Assembly: GCA_002718285.1 (NCBI GenBank) | Contig: PBAR01000011.1 | Coordinates: forward strand, 150,886 to 184,835 | Length of the DNA: 33,950 nt | Reading direction: 5' to 3' | Origin: Fidelibacterota bacterium | Lineage (GTDB): Bacteria > Marinisomatota > Marinisomatia > Marinisomatales > UBA1611 | Part shown: positions 1 to 8,366 of the stretch, piece by piece | Layout: each line of letters opens with the position of its first letter | Position numbering within the stretch: position 1 is the first letter of the stretch | Position numbers and translations under genes: made by a program | The notes under the pieces: generated by a model | The model's input: only the letters and a program-made list of their open reading frames with translations | What the model was told of the DNA's origin: nothing | Database searches by the model: none

Positions 1-212
1 TGCATAGATCGTATTCCAGAATGACACATCGCAATTATTTCTTTCTCCTTATTCAAATTGGATATAGAATCAGGAATCTGATTCATTGGGATATGTACTG
101 CTCCATCTATAGAACAAATATTTAATTCATCAATCTCTCTTACATCTAAAAGAATAAAATCGTCATTGTTATCTATTTTATTTTTTAAATCAAAAACTGA
201 AACTTCTTTCAT
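1..212 (-). CDS. Rhodanese-like domain protein, 3' end cut by window edge
   Basis: The first 70 codons are present and the gene runs off the left edge of the window. The peptide begins MKEVSVFDLKNK, has the LLDVRE motif of rhodanese domains near residues 21-26, then a conserved-type GAVHIPMNQI stretch (residues 37-46). It reaches the active-site loop CHSGIRS, with the candidate catalytic Cys at residue 63. Single-domain rhodaneses carry a persulfide on this Cys and move sulfur or act in sulfide and thiol chemistry; the exact substrate cannot be told. The start is supported by a GGAGG Shine-Dalgarno about 4 nt upstream. It shares an ATGA overlap with the end of the upstream phosphodiesterase gene, so the two are probably translationally coupled. 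No signal peptide is seen, so a cytoplasmic location is likely. Confidence 0.85.
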   Translation of the reverse strand, partial: MKEVSVFDLKNKIDNNDDFILLDVREIDELNICSIDGAVHIPMNQIPDSISNLNKEKEIIAMCHSGIRSM

Positions 213-1003
213 ACGACCTCCAATAGTTGATAGTTATCAGTAATTATACCTAACACTTTCTTATCTAAACACCATTCTGCTGCATCAACGGAATTCACTG
301 TCCATACATTTATACCAACTGAATGACTATCACAATAATTAAATATTTTATTATCAATTAATGCTGCATCTATGTGGAGATAATCTGGATGAATCCATTT
401 AATAAAATTAAACATTCTTTTATCATCAACAAGGTATCCAACATATATACTAGGATAGAATAATCGTAAATATCCTATGACAAAAGGATTAAAACACGAT
501 ACAATAAAAGAATGTTTAATTTTACCAGATTTAAACAATTTACCAATACTGATTGCTGTTGAAAAATCAAATACTGATTTACATTTTATTTCAATATTTA
601 GATTAATATTGTCTGGCAACTTTTTTAACACATCTTTTAAGGTTGGTATTGGTTGTAAATTTTTTGGGTGACTGTACACACCTGTTTTTATCAAACTCAG
701 ATCAGATTTATTTATATTATGAACCCAATCTTTTCCGTCAGTTTCTCTTTCTAAATCCCAATTATGTGAACATATTAATGTACCGTCTTTTAGATGACAA
801 ACGTCAAATTCAATGAAATTAAAACCATATTTAACAGCATCTACAAATGATGCTGTTGTGTTCTCTGGATAATTTCTTGTGCAACCTCTATGTGCAATTA
901 TTGTTGGTTTGTTGGATTTAAAAATAATATCATGTCTTGCTTTCCAAAAATAATTATGGCGAACAATAATAAATAAAAAAAAAGTTAAAATGATAAATGA
1001 CAT
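209..1003 (-). CDS. Glycerophosphodiester phosphodiesterase family protein
   Basis: This 264-aa protein has the GDPD TIM-barrel signature. HRG lies at residues 38-40 and PENT at 46-49. The FIEFDV motif gives likely metal ligands E65 and D67, and SHNWDLERETDG supplies H80. Family enzymes hydrolyse glycerophosphodiesters to glycerol-3-phosphate and an alcohol. One small oddity is that the usual His-Asp pair of the second motif is His-Asn here. The first about 15 residues are strongly hydrophobic (SFIILTFFLFIIV), suggesting a membrane anchor or uncleaved signal, so the active domain may lie outside the cytoplasm. The start overlaps the stop of the upstream acylase gene by 1 nt (TAATG), and the stop overlaps the downstream rhodanese start by ATGA. 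It lies at the end of a run of hydrolase genes, consistent with scavenging of lipid head groups. Confidence 0.88.
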   Translation of the reverse strand: MSFIILTFFLFIIVRHNYFWKARHDIIFKSNKPTIIAHRGCTRNYPENTTASFVDAVKYGFNFIEFDVCHLKDGTLICSHNWDLERETDGKDWVHNINKSDLSLIKTGVYSHPKNLQPIPTLKDVLKKLPDNINLNIEIKCKSVFDFSTAISIGKLFKSGKIKHSFIVSCFNPFVIGYLRLFYPSIYVGYLVDDKRMFNFIKWIHPDYLHIDAALIDNKIFNYCDSHSVGINVWTVNSVDAAEWCLDKKVLGIITDNYQLLEVV

Positions 1004-3426
1004 TATTTAGGAACAAGAACTAAGTGCCTGAAATTAGGTGAACTTCTTATATCAGTTTCATCAAACTTGGTGGTGCGATATGTCCCACTATGATATAAAC
1101 TTGCTTGATCCCTATAATGGGGACTATAATGAATTCCAGACTGTCCTGTTGGTAAAATAAATTGTGTTTCATTCAAATTAGAAAAATTAACAATTCTCCT
1201 CATGGATGCTCCTGATATCTGATGGAATGGATCGCTAAAGGAATATCCACCTGCATTTGGTGTTTTGTCTGACCCGCCAGAAGGATATGGACCAACACTT
1301 AAATTAAAAATCCAATCAATAAACTTTACGCCTGAAAGCATATGTCTATGTTTTAAATAATGTGCATCTCCCCACTTCCAATTAGAGTAGTTTATTCCAT
1401 ATGTTTTTTCTATATAATTTATAGCATCTTGAAATGATGAATAAATGATTTCATCTAATGATTCTATCTTCATTCTTGTTTCAATATTATCAATCCAAGA
1501 AGATTTTTTATTATTCAGTATCTCTCTAATATTTCTATGAACAAGGTATTTTAATCCTAAAAATTCATTTAGATATTTTTCCCCAAGCAAATTAAGCTCA
1601 TCTCCATATATATTAATGGTAAAACTCCTCATAAAGGCGTGAAAAACAAGTGCGGCTTCAGAGTTGACATCTTCTATTCCATCCCAGTCCCTAATAAATT
1701 TAAAAGCTTTTCCTAAATTTCCCGTTTCATTACCCTTTTGAACGGCTAAAATATGAGGTATTATATCCAGCGCAAAACGAGAAGTCAAATCTAACTGCAT
1801 TGATTTCATATCTTCCACAGAAGCATTGAGCAGAGTGTCTAACCTTATTTTTATCTGCTCTGCTCTACTTGGATCTGCCCATAGGCCACTAATATAATAT
1901 GGAAATTCATTTCCGATTATTTTATTATTGGCGGTAGCAATATATCCTTCTTTAGGATTAAAAATATATGGCATTTCATTATAAGGAACTTTTCCTTTCC
2001 AATCATATTTTGAATCATGACCTGGCCTAGGAATCATGCTGAACCCTTCTTCTCTAATAGGAATAAAAACTGCTGGTCTCCAGCCAATATTTCCATTTAT
2101 ATCCGCGTATACAATATTTTGTCCAGGAACCCCAAAGTTTTCTACAGCTTTACTAAAATCATTCCAATTTTTCATTGTATTAACATCAATCCATGCTTCC
2201 ATTTCTTTTGTAACCCAATGACCAGTCCAAGACATTGAAACAACTTTATCTGTATTTTTTGTAAGATTATGAATATCACTAATTACTGGACCATGATGCG
2301 TTAATCTAATTGTAACAGTAGTATCGCCCCCTCCTTTTAATGGAATAGTTTCTTCCATAATTGTCATTGGCACCCATTTGCCATCATGAAAATATTCGTT
2401 TGGATTTTTTTGGTTTATTTTTTCAATAAAAAAGTCAACATCATCTACCATCGTATTGGTAAAACCCCATGCTACATAATTATTTTGTCCAATTACAGGT
2501 ACGGGAATTCCTGCAATACAAACACCTGAAACATCAAAGCGACCGCCTTTTAGATGCATTTCAAACCATCTAGGTGGTTGCGTATATGCGAGGTGTGGAT
2601 CATTTGCTAATAATGGTTTTCCAGAAGCCGTTCTCGAACCAGAGACAACCCAATTGTTTGAACCAATATTAGCATTATGATTTCCAAAAAAATCACGCAA
2701 TTTATATTCTTGTTCAATAACATTATCAAAAAAAGCCTTGAGGTGACTATAATCCACATTGACAATAGTAGGCTTATCATCTTGATATCTAGAAATTATC
2801 TCGGCAAGCTTTTCTTCGCCAAAATATGATGCAATAGCCCCATAAACAATTTCTGGCTTCCAAGAACTTTGCATTTCGTGAGCCATCATCCTTTCATATC
2901 CTGCTACAATTGTTGGATCCCATAAAGGAGGAAAAAATCCAAGTATTTTAAACTCTATTGGTAAATCTTCTTTTATTTCTTTGATGCGAAAGTTGATACC
3001 ATTGCAAAACGAATTATATATAGACCTTTTATCTGAATGCATTTCTCCTACCATTTTTTTAGCAGTATCATGAATTCTCCATGTTCGTAAATAAATGTCT
3101 GTAGATAAATATTCATTTCCAAATACAGACGCCAGTTCTCCTCTAACGCCCAATGCTACAGTTGACAACTGAAAGAGTCTTTCTCTTGCGGCTAAATACC
3201 CAGCCGCATAAAATAAATCATCCTCATTTTTGGAAAATACGTGGGGCACTCCCCATTCATCAAAAAAAACATCTACAGAAGATTTTAAGCCATCAATATT
3301 TATTTCCCCTTCATATATTGGCAATGGATGATGTAACCATCGCCAAAAAAAACCAAATCCGCCAACTATAATTAATATAGATAATAAAATAGAATTCTTA
3401 TGCCTGATCAAATTTTGTTTTCTCAT
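1003..3426 (-). CDS. Penicillin acylase family (Ntn-hydrolase) protein
   Basis: This 807-aa protein has the layout of the penicillin amidase family (peptidase S45). It has a short cytoplasmic start, a membrane segment at about residues 12-28 and an alpha-chain-like region. The self-processing junction is NIGSNNWVVSG, where S256 after G255 is the expected N-terminal nucleophile, followed by LLANDPHLAY and the beta-chain-like remainder. Members are autocatalytically cut and hydrolyse amide bonds in substrates such as acyl-homoserine lactones, N-acyl amino acids or beta-lactam side chains. The substrate cannot be read from the sequence, and the name should not be taken as evidence of penicillin use. 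It lies 22 nt after the M1 aminopeptidase gene and overlaps the GDPD gene by 1 nt. It belongs to a group of amide and peptide hydrolases. Confidence 0.9.
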   Translation of the reverse strand: MRKQNLIRHKNSILLSILIIVGGFGFFWRWLHHPLPIYEGEINIDGLKSSVDVFFDEWGVPHVFSKNEDDLFYAAGYLAARERLFQLSTVALGVRGELASVFGNEYLSTDIYLRTWRIHDTAKKMVGEMHSDKRSIYNSFCNGINFRIKEIKEDLPIEFKILGFFPPLWDPTIVAGYERMMAHEMQSSWKPEIVYGAIASYFGEEKLAEIISRYQDDKPTIVNVDYSHLKAFFDNVIEQEYKLRDFFGNHNANIGSNNWVVSGSRTASGKPLLANDPHLAYTQPPRWFEMHLKGGRFDVSGVCIAGIPVPVIGQNNYVAWGFTNTMVDDVDFFIEKINQKNPNEYFHDGKWVPMTIMEETIPLKGGGDTTVTIRLTHHGPVISDIHNLTKNTDKVVSMSWTGHWVTKEMEAWIDVNTMKNWNDFSKAVENFGVPGQNIVYADINGNIGWRPAVFIPIREEGFSMIPRPGHDSKYDWKGKVPYNEMPYIFNPKEGYIATANNKIIGNEFPYYISGLWADPSRAEQIKIRLDTLLNASVEDMKSMQLDLTSRFALDIIPHILAVQKGNETGNLGKAFKFIRDWDGIEDVNSEAALVFHAFMRSFTINIYGDELNLLGEKYLNEFLGLKYLVHRNIREILNNKKSSWIDNIETRMKIESLDEIIYSSFQDAINYIEKTYGINYSNWKWGDAHYLKHRHMLSGVKFIDWIFNLSVGPYPSGGSDKTPNAGGYSFSDPFHQISGASMRRIVNFSNLNETQFILPTGQSGIHYSPHYRDQASLYHSGTYRTTKFDETDIRSSPNFRHLVLVPK

Positions 3427-3448
3427 AAAATCGTTTTAATTATAATAC

Positions 3449-5059
3449 TCAATGTTCTTTAAGGTTAAATAAAATCCAGTTCTTAGGATCAATATCCAAA
3501 CTAGAGCTTGCAGGAATTGAAATCCCTGTTGAATTTTCGGATATATTCATTATGATAGTTTCTATATCAAATTTTCCTCGGTATTTTACTTCAACTGGTA
3601 AAATAAAACCTGATTCTGTCCACCATAATTCAATAAATTTTTTTTCTCCATTTCTATATTTTTTCGACTTCATATTTAATGTGGGATAGTCATTTTTATA
3701 TAGATACTGATCAAAAAACCAGCTGAGTTCAAGTCCGGAGTTTTGTTCCAAAATATTTATAAATTCTTGCGTATCAGTTTGGTTATTCTGTTTTCTTTTT
3801 GGCATTTTTATATATTCTGCCAAAGTATTATTCAATATTTTCTCCCCAACAAGGTAGCGAATCATATGAAGAACATAAGCCCCTTTATAATAAACATCGT
3901 TTCCTTCTATTGCATCCATTGTTGCTGGTTTTTTTGCAACAATTGGATATTTATTTGAAATGTTTTTTTTACATCTATTTTTTATAAAAGCATGATATGC
4001 CCCTAAACCATATTCTTCTTCAACATACAGGGCTTCAGCATATGTGACAAACCCCTCGTGAATCCAAAAGTCTGCCCAGTCTGATACACTAAGATAATTA
4101 CCCCACCACTCGTGACCCATTTCATGAAATAACAAAAAATCGTAACCCAGTATTTCGTTTTTATAATTATTACCATAAGAATTAATAGTCTGATGTTCCA
4201 TGCCTAGGTACGGAGTCTCTACCAGTCCAAATTTTTCATTAATCCATGGATATTGCCCAAACCGATTAGCAAAAAATTTTAGATATTTTTCTGCTTTTTC
4301 CAGTAATTTATTCGCACCGTGCCGAGACTCAGGAAGAACAAAAAACTCCATATACAATGGCTGATTTTGGATAAGCCCTCTTTGAGATACAATCTCAAAA
4401 TTTCCTATTGTAACATTAATATTATATGTGCTAATCGGGTAAAGAGATTTCCAGTGCCATGTTTCTTTACGGTTCCCATCATCCTTAATCCCTTGCAATA
4501 AACCATTTGATGCTACTTTAAGAGGTTCTGAAACTGTAATATAAACATCTACACTATCAGACTTATCACTAGGGTGTTCTTTGCATGGAAACCAAATATG
4601 TGCACCATTTTGTTGACAAGAAATAGCAATCCATGGATACCCGTCTTCACTCGTTGACCAAGTAACTCCTCCATCCCATGGTGGATTTGACGCTTCAGGG
4701 GGTTTCCCTTTGTAAGCAATTTTCAAATAGTGACTTGTATTCAAACTTAGACCAGGATTTTCAATAAAAATTTTATCGCCGCGCTGAAAAAACACCATAG
4801 ATTTTTCATTAATCCATGTGTTTGACACACTATAACTGGACAATAAGTCTATTTCAAGTCTTCGAGGTTTTTTTTTAAGTTTAAAACCGATAGTGACCGT
4901 ACCGCCGATAGTTTTTTTTAATGGGTCAACTTCTAGTCGCAATTCATAGTGATGAACATTCATAGCTGCCTGGTTTTTTGTTATTGGGCCCCCAGAACTA
5001 GTTTTCAAAGCAAAAACAATACCTAATATAAAAACTGATTTAATTAGTGTTTTTATCAT
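3449..5059 (-). CDS. M1 family zinc aminopeptidase, exported
   Basis: This 536-aa protein begins with a signal-peptide-like segment (residues 1 to about 20). The N-terminal half matches the beta-saddle domain of M1 peptidases. GMEHQ at 286-290 is the equivalent of the GAMEN exopeptidase motif. The zinc site is HEMGH at 312-316 plus E335 in WIHEGF, with the classic 18-residue spacing. The Y390/Y391-KGA stretch carries the usual catalytic Tyr. At 536 aa it is shorter than long M1 enzymes such as PepN (about 870 aa) and lacks the large C-terminal helical domain. Family members remove N-terminal amino acids from peptides. Its start overlaps the stop of the DHFR-like gene (ATGA). Placement among other peptidases suggests a role in digesting imported or periplasmic peptides. 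Confidence 0.93.
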   Translation of the reverse strand: MIKTLIKSVFILGIVFALKTSSGGPITKNQAAMNVHHYELRLEVDPLKKTIGGTVTIGFKLKKKPRRLEIDLLSSYSVSNTWINEKSMVFFQRGDKIFIENPGLSLNTSHYLKIAYKGKPPEASNPPWDGGVTWSTSEDGYPWIAISCQQNGAHIWFPCKEHPSDKSDSVDVYITVSEPLKVASNGLLQGIKDDGNRKETWHWKSLYPISTYNINVTIGNFEIVSQRGLIQNQPLYMEFFVLPESRHGANKLLEKAEKYLKFFANRFGQYPWINEKFGLVETPYLGMEHQTINSYGNNYKNEILGYDFLLFHEMGHEWWGNYLSVSDWADFWIHEGFVTYAEALYVEEEYGLGAYHAFIKNRCKKNISNKYPIVAKKPATMDAIEGNDVYYKGAYVLHMIRYLVGEKILNNTLAEYIKMPKRKQNNQTDTQEFINILEQNSGLELSWFFDQYLYKNDYPTLNMKSKKYRNGEKKFIELWWTESGFILPVEVKYRGKFDIETIIMNISENSTGISIPASSSLDIDPKNWILFNLKEH

Positions 5060-5511
5060 TTTCTATTAACTTTGTATTGGAATTGGTAAATACCGTCTTT
5101 TTCATTAACCTTAACAACCGAATTGAATAATAATGGTAATTCAGAAATTTTATCTGTAAACAAACGAATACCAGAACCAAACACATATGGATGAGGGGTA
5201 ATATATAAATGAGTTAAGAATGGGGCGAAGCGTGAATATGTTTTACCACCTCCAATAATAAAACATCGCTTTGTTAAAATACCAGATAAAATTGATTCTG
5301 GACTATGGTTCCTGTTAACAACAATAAGGTCTCTTCCTTTTAGATTATCATGAAGCACATCAAAAGTATTAGAACCCATGATTACAGGAAAACCTTTTGT
5401 TTGTTTTTTAAATAAATGGAGATCTTTGGACCAAGTAATTACCTCGCTACTATGACGAGCAATAAAACCATCAACTGTAACTGCTGCTATTAAGATAACA
5501 TCTTCTACCAT
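5056..5511 (-). CDS. DHFR / RibD C-terminal-like reductase
   Basis: This small 151-aa protein has the dihydrofolate reductase fold pattern. The N-terminus reads ILIAAVTVDGFIA, then FPVIMGSNTFDVL is the NADPH-binding MG.NT motif. FIIGGGKTY is the GGG cofactor motif, followed by LTHLYITPHP. This pattern is shared by true DHFR (FolA) and by the RibD C-terminal reductase family (YyaP/YwjB-type). With no decisive folate-binding residues visible I leave the substrate open. It is cytoplasmic (no signal). A strong AGGAG directly abuts the start codon, unusually close for a Shine-Dalgarno. It lies 3 nt after the M16 gene and overlaps the M1 gene by 4 nt, so it is co-transcribed with peptidases, an uncommon partner set for this family. 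Confidence 0.75.
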   Translation of the reverse strand: MVEDVILIAAVTVDGFIARHSSEVITWSKDLHLFKKQTKGFPVIMGSNTFDVLHDNLKGRDLIVVNRNHSPESILSGILTKRCFIIGGGKTYSRFAPFLTHLYITPHPYVFGSGIRLFTDKISELPLLFNSVVKVNEKDGIYQFQYKVNRK

Positions 5512-5514
5512 CTC

Positions 5515-8337
5515 CTATCGGTAAACCCTGGACTTTTTCCACTTTTCTATATCTTCAAAACTACTTCTTAAGTTTTGCTTGTTTTTGTGTTGTTTGGCAA
5601 ACATTATATTAGTAACCATTTTACGCGATTCTTTATTTATTGTATTAAAAAAAAGATCAGCCAAATAATTTTTATCAACTTCTTTGATAGAAGAAATAGT
5701 TTTTATATCGCGTTCGAAATCAGCGTTATGCTCAAATACAAAATCTTTTAACTTATTAGCTCGCTCAGATATACTTTTAGGTTCTCTTTCTAATTGTTCA
5801 ATTACGGAATTTTTCAATTGTGCAAATTTTTCCGTGTCCATTCCCCGAATAAATTCGGGAAGTGTGGCAATAAAATCACCCGCTCTTCTATTCAAATCAT
5901 CTGCTGGATACTCTCCTGACTGAATAGCAAAATTCATGTAGTGTGTTTCATCTCGGTCTACAGACCTTGACCAAACAATATATCCTAATTGTTGATTAGT
6001 GCGCATTTCAGTATAGAAAGGTTGTTGAACCGCCTGGCTAATTAAAAGAGCAGATGCGCGTATATTGGGGGAGTCATTTCCAAGCTCATATTCCCTCCAG
6101 AAACACGAATTGTTCACGCGTAGCACATCAACATATTGAATATCTTCTGCATTTTTTTGTTTAAGAAAGTCAAGTTCAAAAACCTGATCTTTCTTTATTT
6201 CTTTTGCACCAGTTCTTTTCTTAAAAACACTAAGAGTTTTTTTTGCATCAGCTTCATTAAAATCTCCATAAACAAAACCTTCTAAAAAAACTTTTTTATA
6301 TAAATTTTTAGAAAAACTGTACATTTCTTGCTGTGTTATAGATTTTGCAACAGGCAAAGATTCTGACCAATTGAATTTAACATTATGGTATATATCTGCT
6401 GATTTATCACGTGTTTGTTGCCAAGCATCAGAAAGAGGGAAGTTTTGGTAGTCTCTTACTATTTTATCTTTTATGGCTTCAAACTGATCTAAAGAAACAT
6501 CAAAATTCACCATATGTTCTAGCATCATTTCATAAAGTTTTATTGCCGATTCCGTATACCCTCTTACAGTTAAATATAATCCCTCATATCCCTCTACTAA
6601 TGAATAATTAAGCCCCGCCTGTTTAGCAGGATACCCCAGCTCATTCATCGATTCCTTAACGCAGGAAACATAAAATTTCAAAAGAACACGATTGCGAAGA
6701 TTCATTTTTTCTTTTGAAAACATTATTTTATAACTTACTATTCCTTTTGGCCTTAAAAATTCATGATCCTGGCCAAAATATAGTTTTACACCATCAGTAT
6801 TTACGATTAATTCAGGTTTTAACTCCCCTTTTAGTTCTCGATCGGGAATGCTTGCCTTTCTAGGAATAAAAGGATTTGGAGTGGCGATTTTAAAACTTGG
6901 GTGTGGCTTTACTGATACAAGCTCGTCATAAAAATAATTATCTTCTGAGTATCCATAAGGAGCTTTATAAAAATTTTCGACCTGGTCTGTTTCCAAACCT
7001 TTTGCAGCTAAAAGAACAAGCATGTTGTTTGGAGTAAGATTGTTAATTATCGTTTTGAAAACCCCAGAATCAGAAGAGTCATAAATATAATTAACACGAC
7101 CAGCATCTTCGAAATTGTAAAAATTTAATTCATTGGCCAAGTCTGATGCTCTCCACATGCCTTCTCCTTTGTTTGAATAAATCTCTTCAAGCCCAGCCAT
7201 CGATTTTAATTCATTATATACATGTTTCTGATAACCAGATTTTTGCATCAGCTTTATAAATCCAATAGTGGACTTAATAACATTTTTGTAATTATCTAAA
7301 CCCGTTGATGTAAGGCCAATCCGAATTGAAGCGATGCCATATTCGTTTGTGCGCGACCCGGCTCCTGCAGCCAATGTAGTAGCCCAACCATTAGATTTTA
7401 AGAAAGAAAGAAGACTTCCCTTCCCTTCATGTCCCAAAATAAACCCTAATTGGTTTCCTGGTTTTTGTTTATATAAACCTCTAGTACCAGGAATTGAAAA
7501 TTCAATAATTAAATCTCTAATATCTTTTACCGGGTCAATTTTTACCAACCTAAACGTATTTTTTTGTTCTAAAAATTTGGGATCATGGAAATTATTTTTT
7601 ACATTATTGTTTTTAATTCCAGAAAAATATTTTCTGGCCCAAGCCTCCATTTCATCTAAACTGTGAGTGCTTAAAACTGCCAGTCCCATACGGTTTGCGC
7701 TATAATGCTTATTATAAAAAGTAATCAACTCTTCTCTATCTATATCTCCAAGTGTCTGAAGGTTTCCTGTGGAAAACAACCTTTCAGGATGCCCTTCTTT
7801 AGCAAATAGGCCAGAAATTCGATATTGTCTCCATCCGTCATTCATAATATTCTTCTGATGTTCAGAGTTGACCGCGTTTACCTCCCGTTCTGTATATTTT
7901 TCAGTAAAAAGAGGACTAATAAAAAACTGGGAAAACCGATCTAATGCCCCTTCAAAACCCCCTGGCAATACCTGCAACTGATAGTTTGTATGATCACCCG
8001 CAGTATAAGCATTTGAAAAACCTCCATTGGTTTTCAAATACGAACTATATTCATCAACATCTGGATATTTTTCAGTTCCCAAAAAAAGCATATGCTCTAA
8101 AAAATGAGCTAAGCCTTGTCGGTCATCAGGGTTTTCTAATGAACCAACCATAACACTCATTGACGCAGCAGAAACATTAAAACTGGGATCTGAAAGCAAA
8201 TAAACCTTTAATTTGTTATCCAGAATGATTTTTCTTGTTTTGGACTTATCGAGCGGATGCTTTATCATCTTTTTCCCTGGGTCTTCTGCACAACTCATTA
8301 TCGTGGCAATCACTATTGCCAAGAATATGGATTTCAT
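5515..8337 (-). CDS. M16 (insulinase/pitrilysin-like) zinc peptidase, putative lipoprotein
   Basis: This 940-aa protein has the full-length insulysin/pitrilysin layout, with an active N-terminal half and an inactive C-terminal half. The inverted zinc motif is HFLEH at residues 78-82. The third ligand is E159 in EVNAVNSEH, 81 residues after H78, the spacing I recall for insulin-degrading enzyme. The N-terminus is hydrophobic and ends in IMSC (Cys16), which fits a lipoprotein signal, so the enzyme probably faces the periplasm or cell surface. Family members cut short peptides inside a closed chamber. An AGGAG ribosome site lies about 5 nt upstream of the start. The gene follows the DUF5117 metalloprotease by a 29-nt gap and precedes the DHFR-like gene by 3 nt. 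Confidence 0.93.
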   Translation of the reverse strand: MKSIFLAIVIATIMSCAEDPGKKMIKHPLDKSKTRKIILDNKLKVYLLSDPSFNVSAASMSVMVGSLENPDDRQGLAHFLEHMLFLGTEKYPDVDEYSSYLKTNGGFSNAYTAGDHTNYQLQVLPGGFEGALDRFSQFFISPLFTEKYTEREVNAVNSEHQKNIMNDGWRQYRISGLFAKEGHPERLFSTGNLQTLGDIDREELITFYNKHYSANRMGLAVLSTHSLDEMEAWARKYFSGIKNNNVKNNFHDPKFLEQKNTFRLVKIDPVKDIRDLIIEFSIPGTRGLYKQKPGNQLGFILGHEGKGSLLSFLKSNGWATTLAAGAGSRTNEYGIASIRIGLTSTGLDNYKNVIKSTIGFIKLMQKSGYQKHVYNELKSMAGLEEIYSNKGEGMWRASDLANELNFYNFEDAGRVNYIYDSSDSGVFKTIINNLTPNNMLVLLAAKGLETDQVENFYKAPYGYSEDNYFYDELVSVKPHPSFKIATPNPFIPRKASIPDRELKGELKPELIVNTDGVKLYFGQDHEFLRPKGIVSYKIMFSKEKMNLRNRVLLKFYVSCVKESMNELGYPAKQAGLNYSLVEGYEGLYLTVRGYTESAIKLYEMMLEHMVNFDVSLDQFEAIKDKIVRDYQNFPLSDAWQQTRDKSADIYHNVKFNWSESLPVAKSITQQEMYSFSKNLYKKVFLEGFVYGDFNEADAKKTLSVFKKRTGAKEIKKDQVFELDFLKQKNAEDIQYVDVLRVNNSCFWREYELGNDSPNIRASALLISQAVQQPFYTEMRTNQQLGYIVWSRSVDRDETHYMNFAIQSGEYPADDLNRRAGDFIATLPEFIRGMDTEKFAQLKNSVIEQLEREPKSISERANKLKDFVFEHNADFERDIKTISSIKEVDKNYLADLFFNTINKESRKMVTNIMFAKQHKNKQNLRSSFEDIEKWKKSRVYR

Positions 8338-8366
8338 GACTCACTCCTGTTTTATATAAAATAGAT

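Noticed and set aside
1003..3426. Beta-lactam resistance or penicillin use
   Set aside because: The S45 family acts on many amides and the substrate cannot be inferred from sequence.
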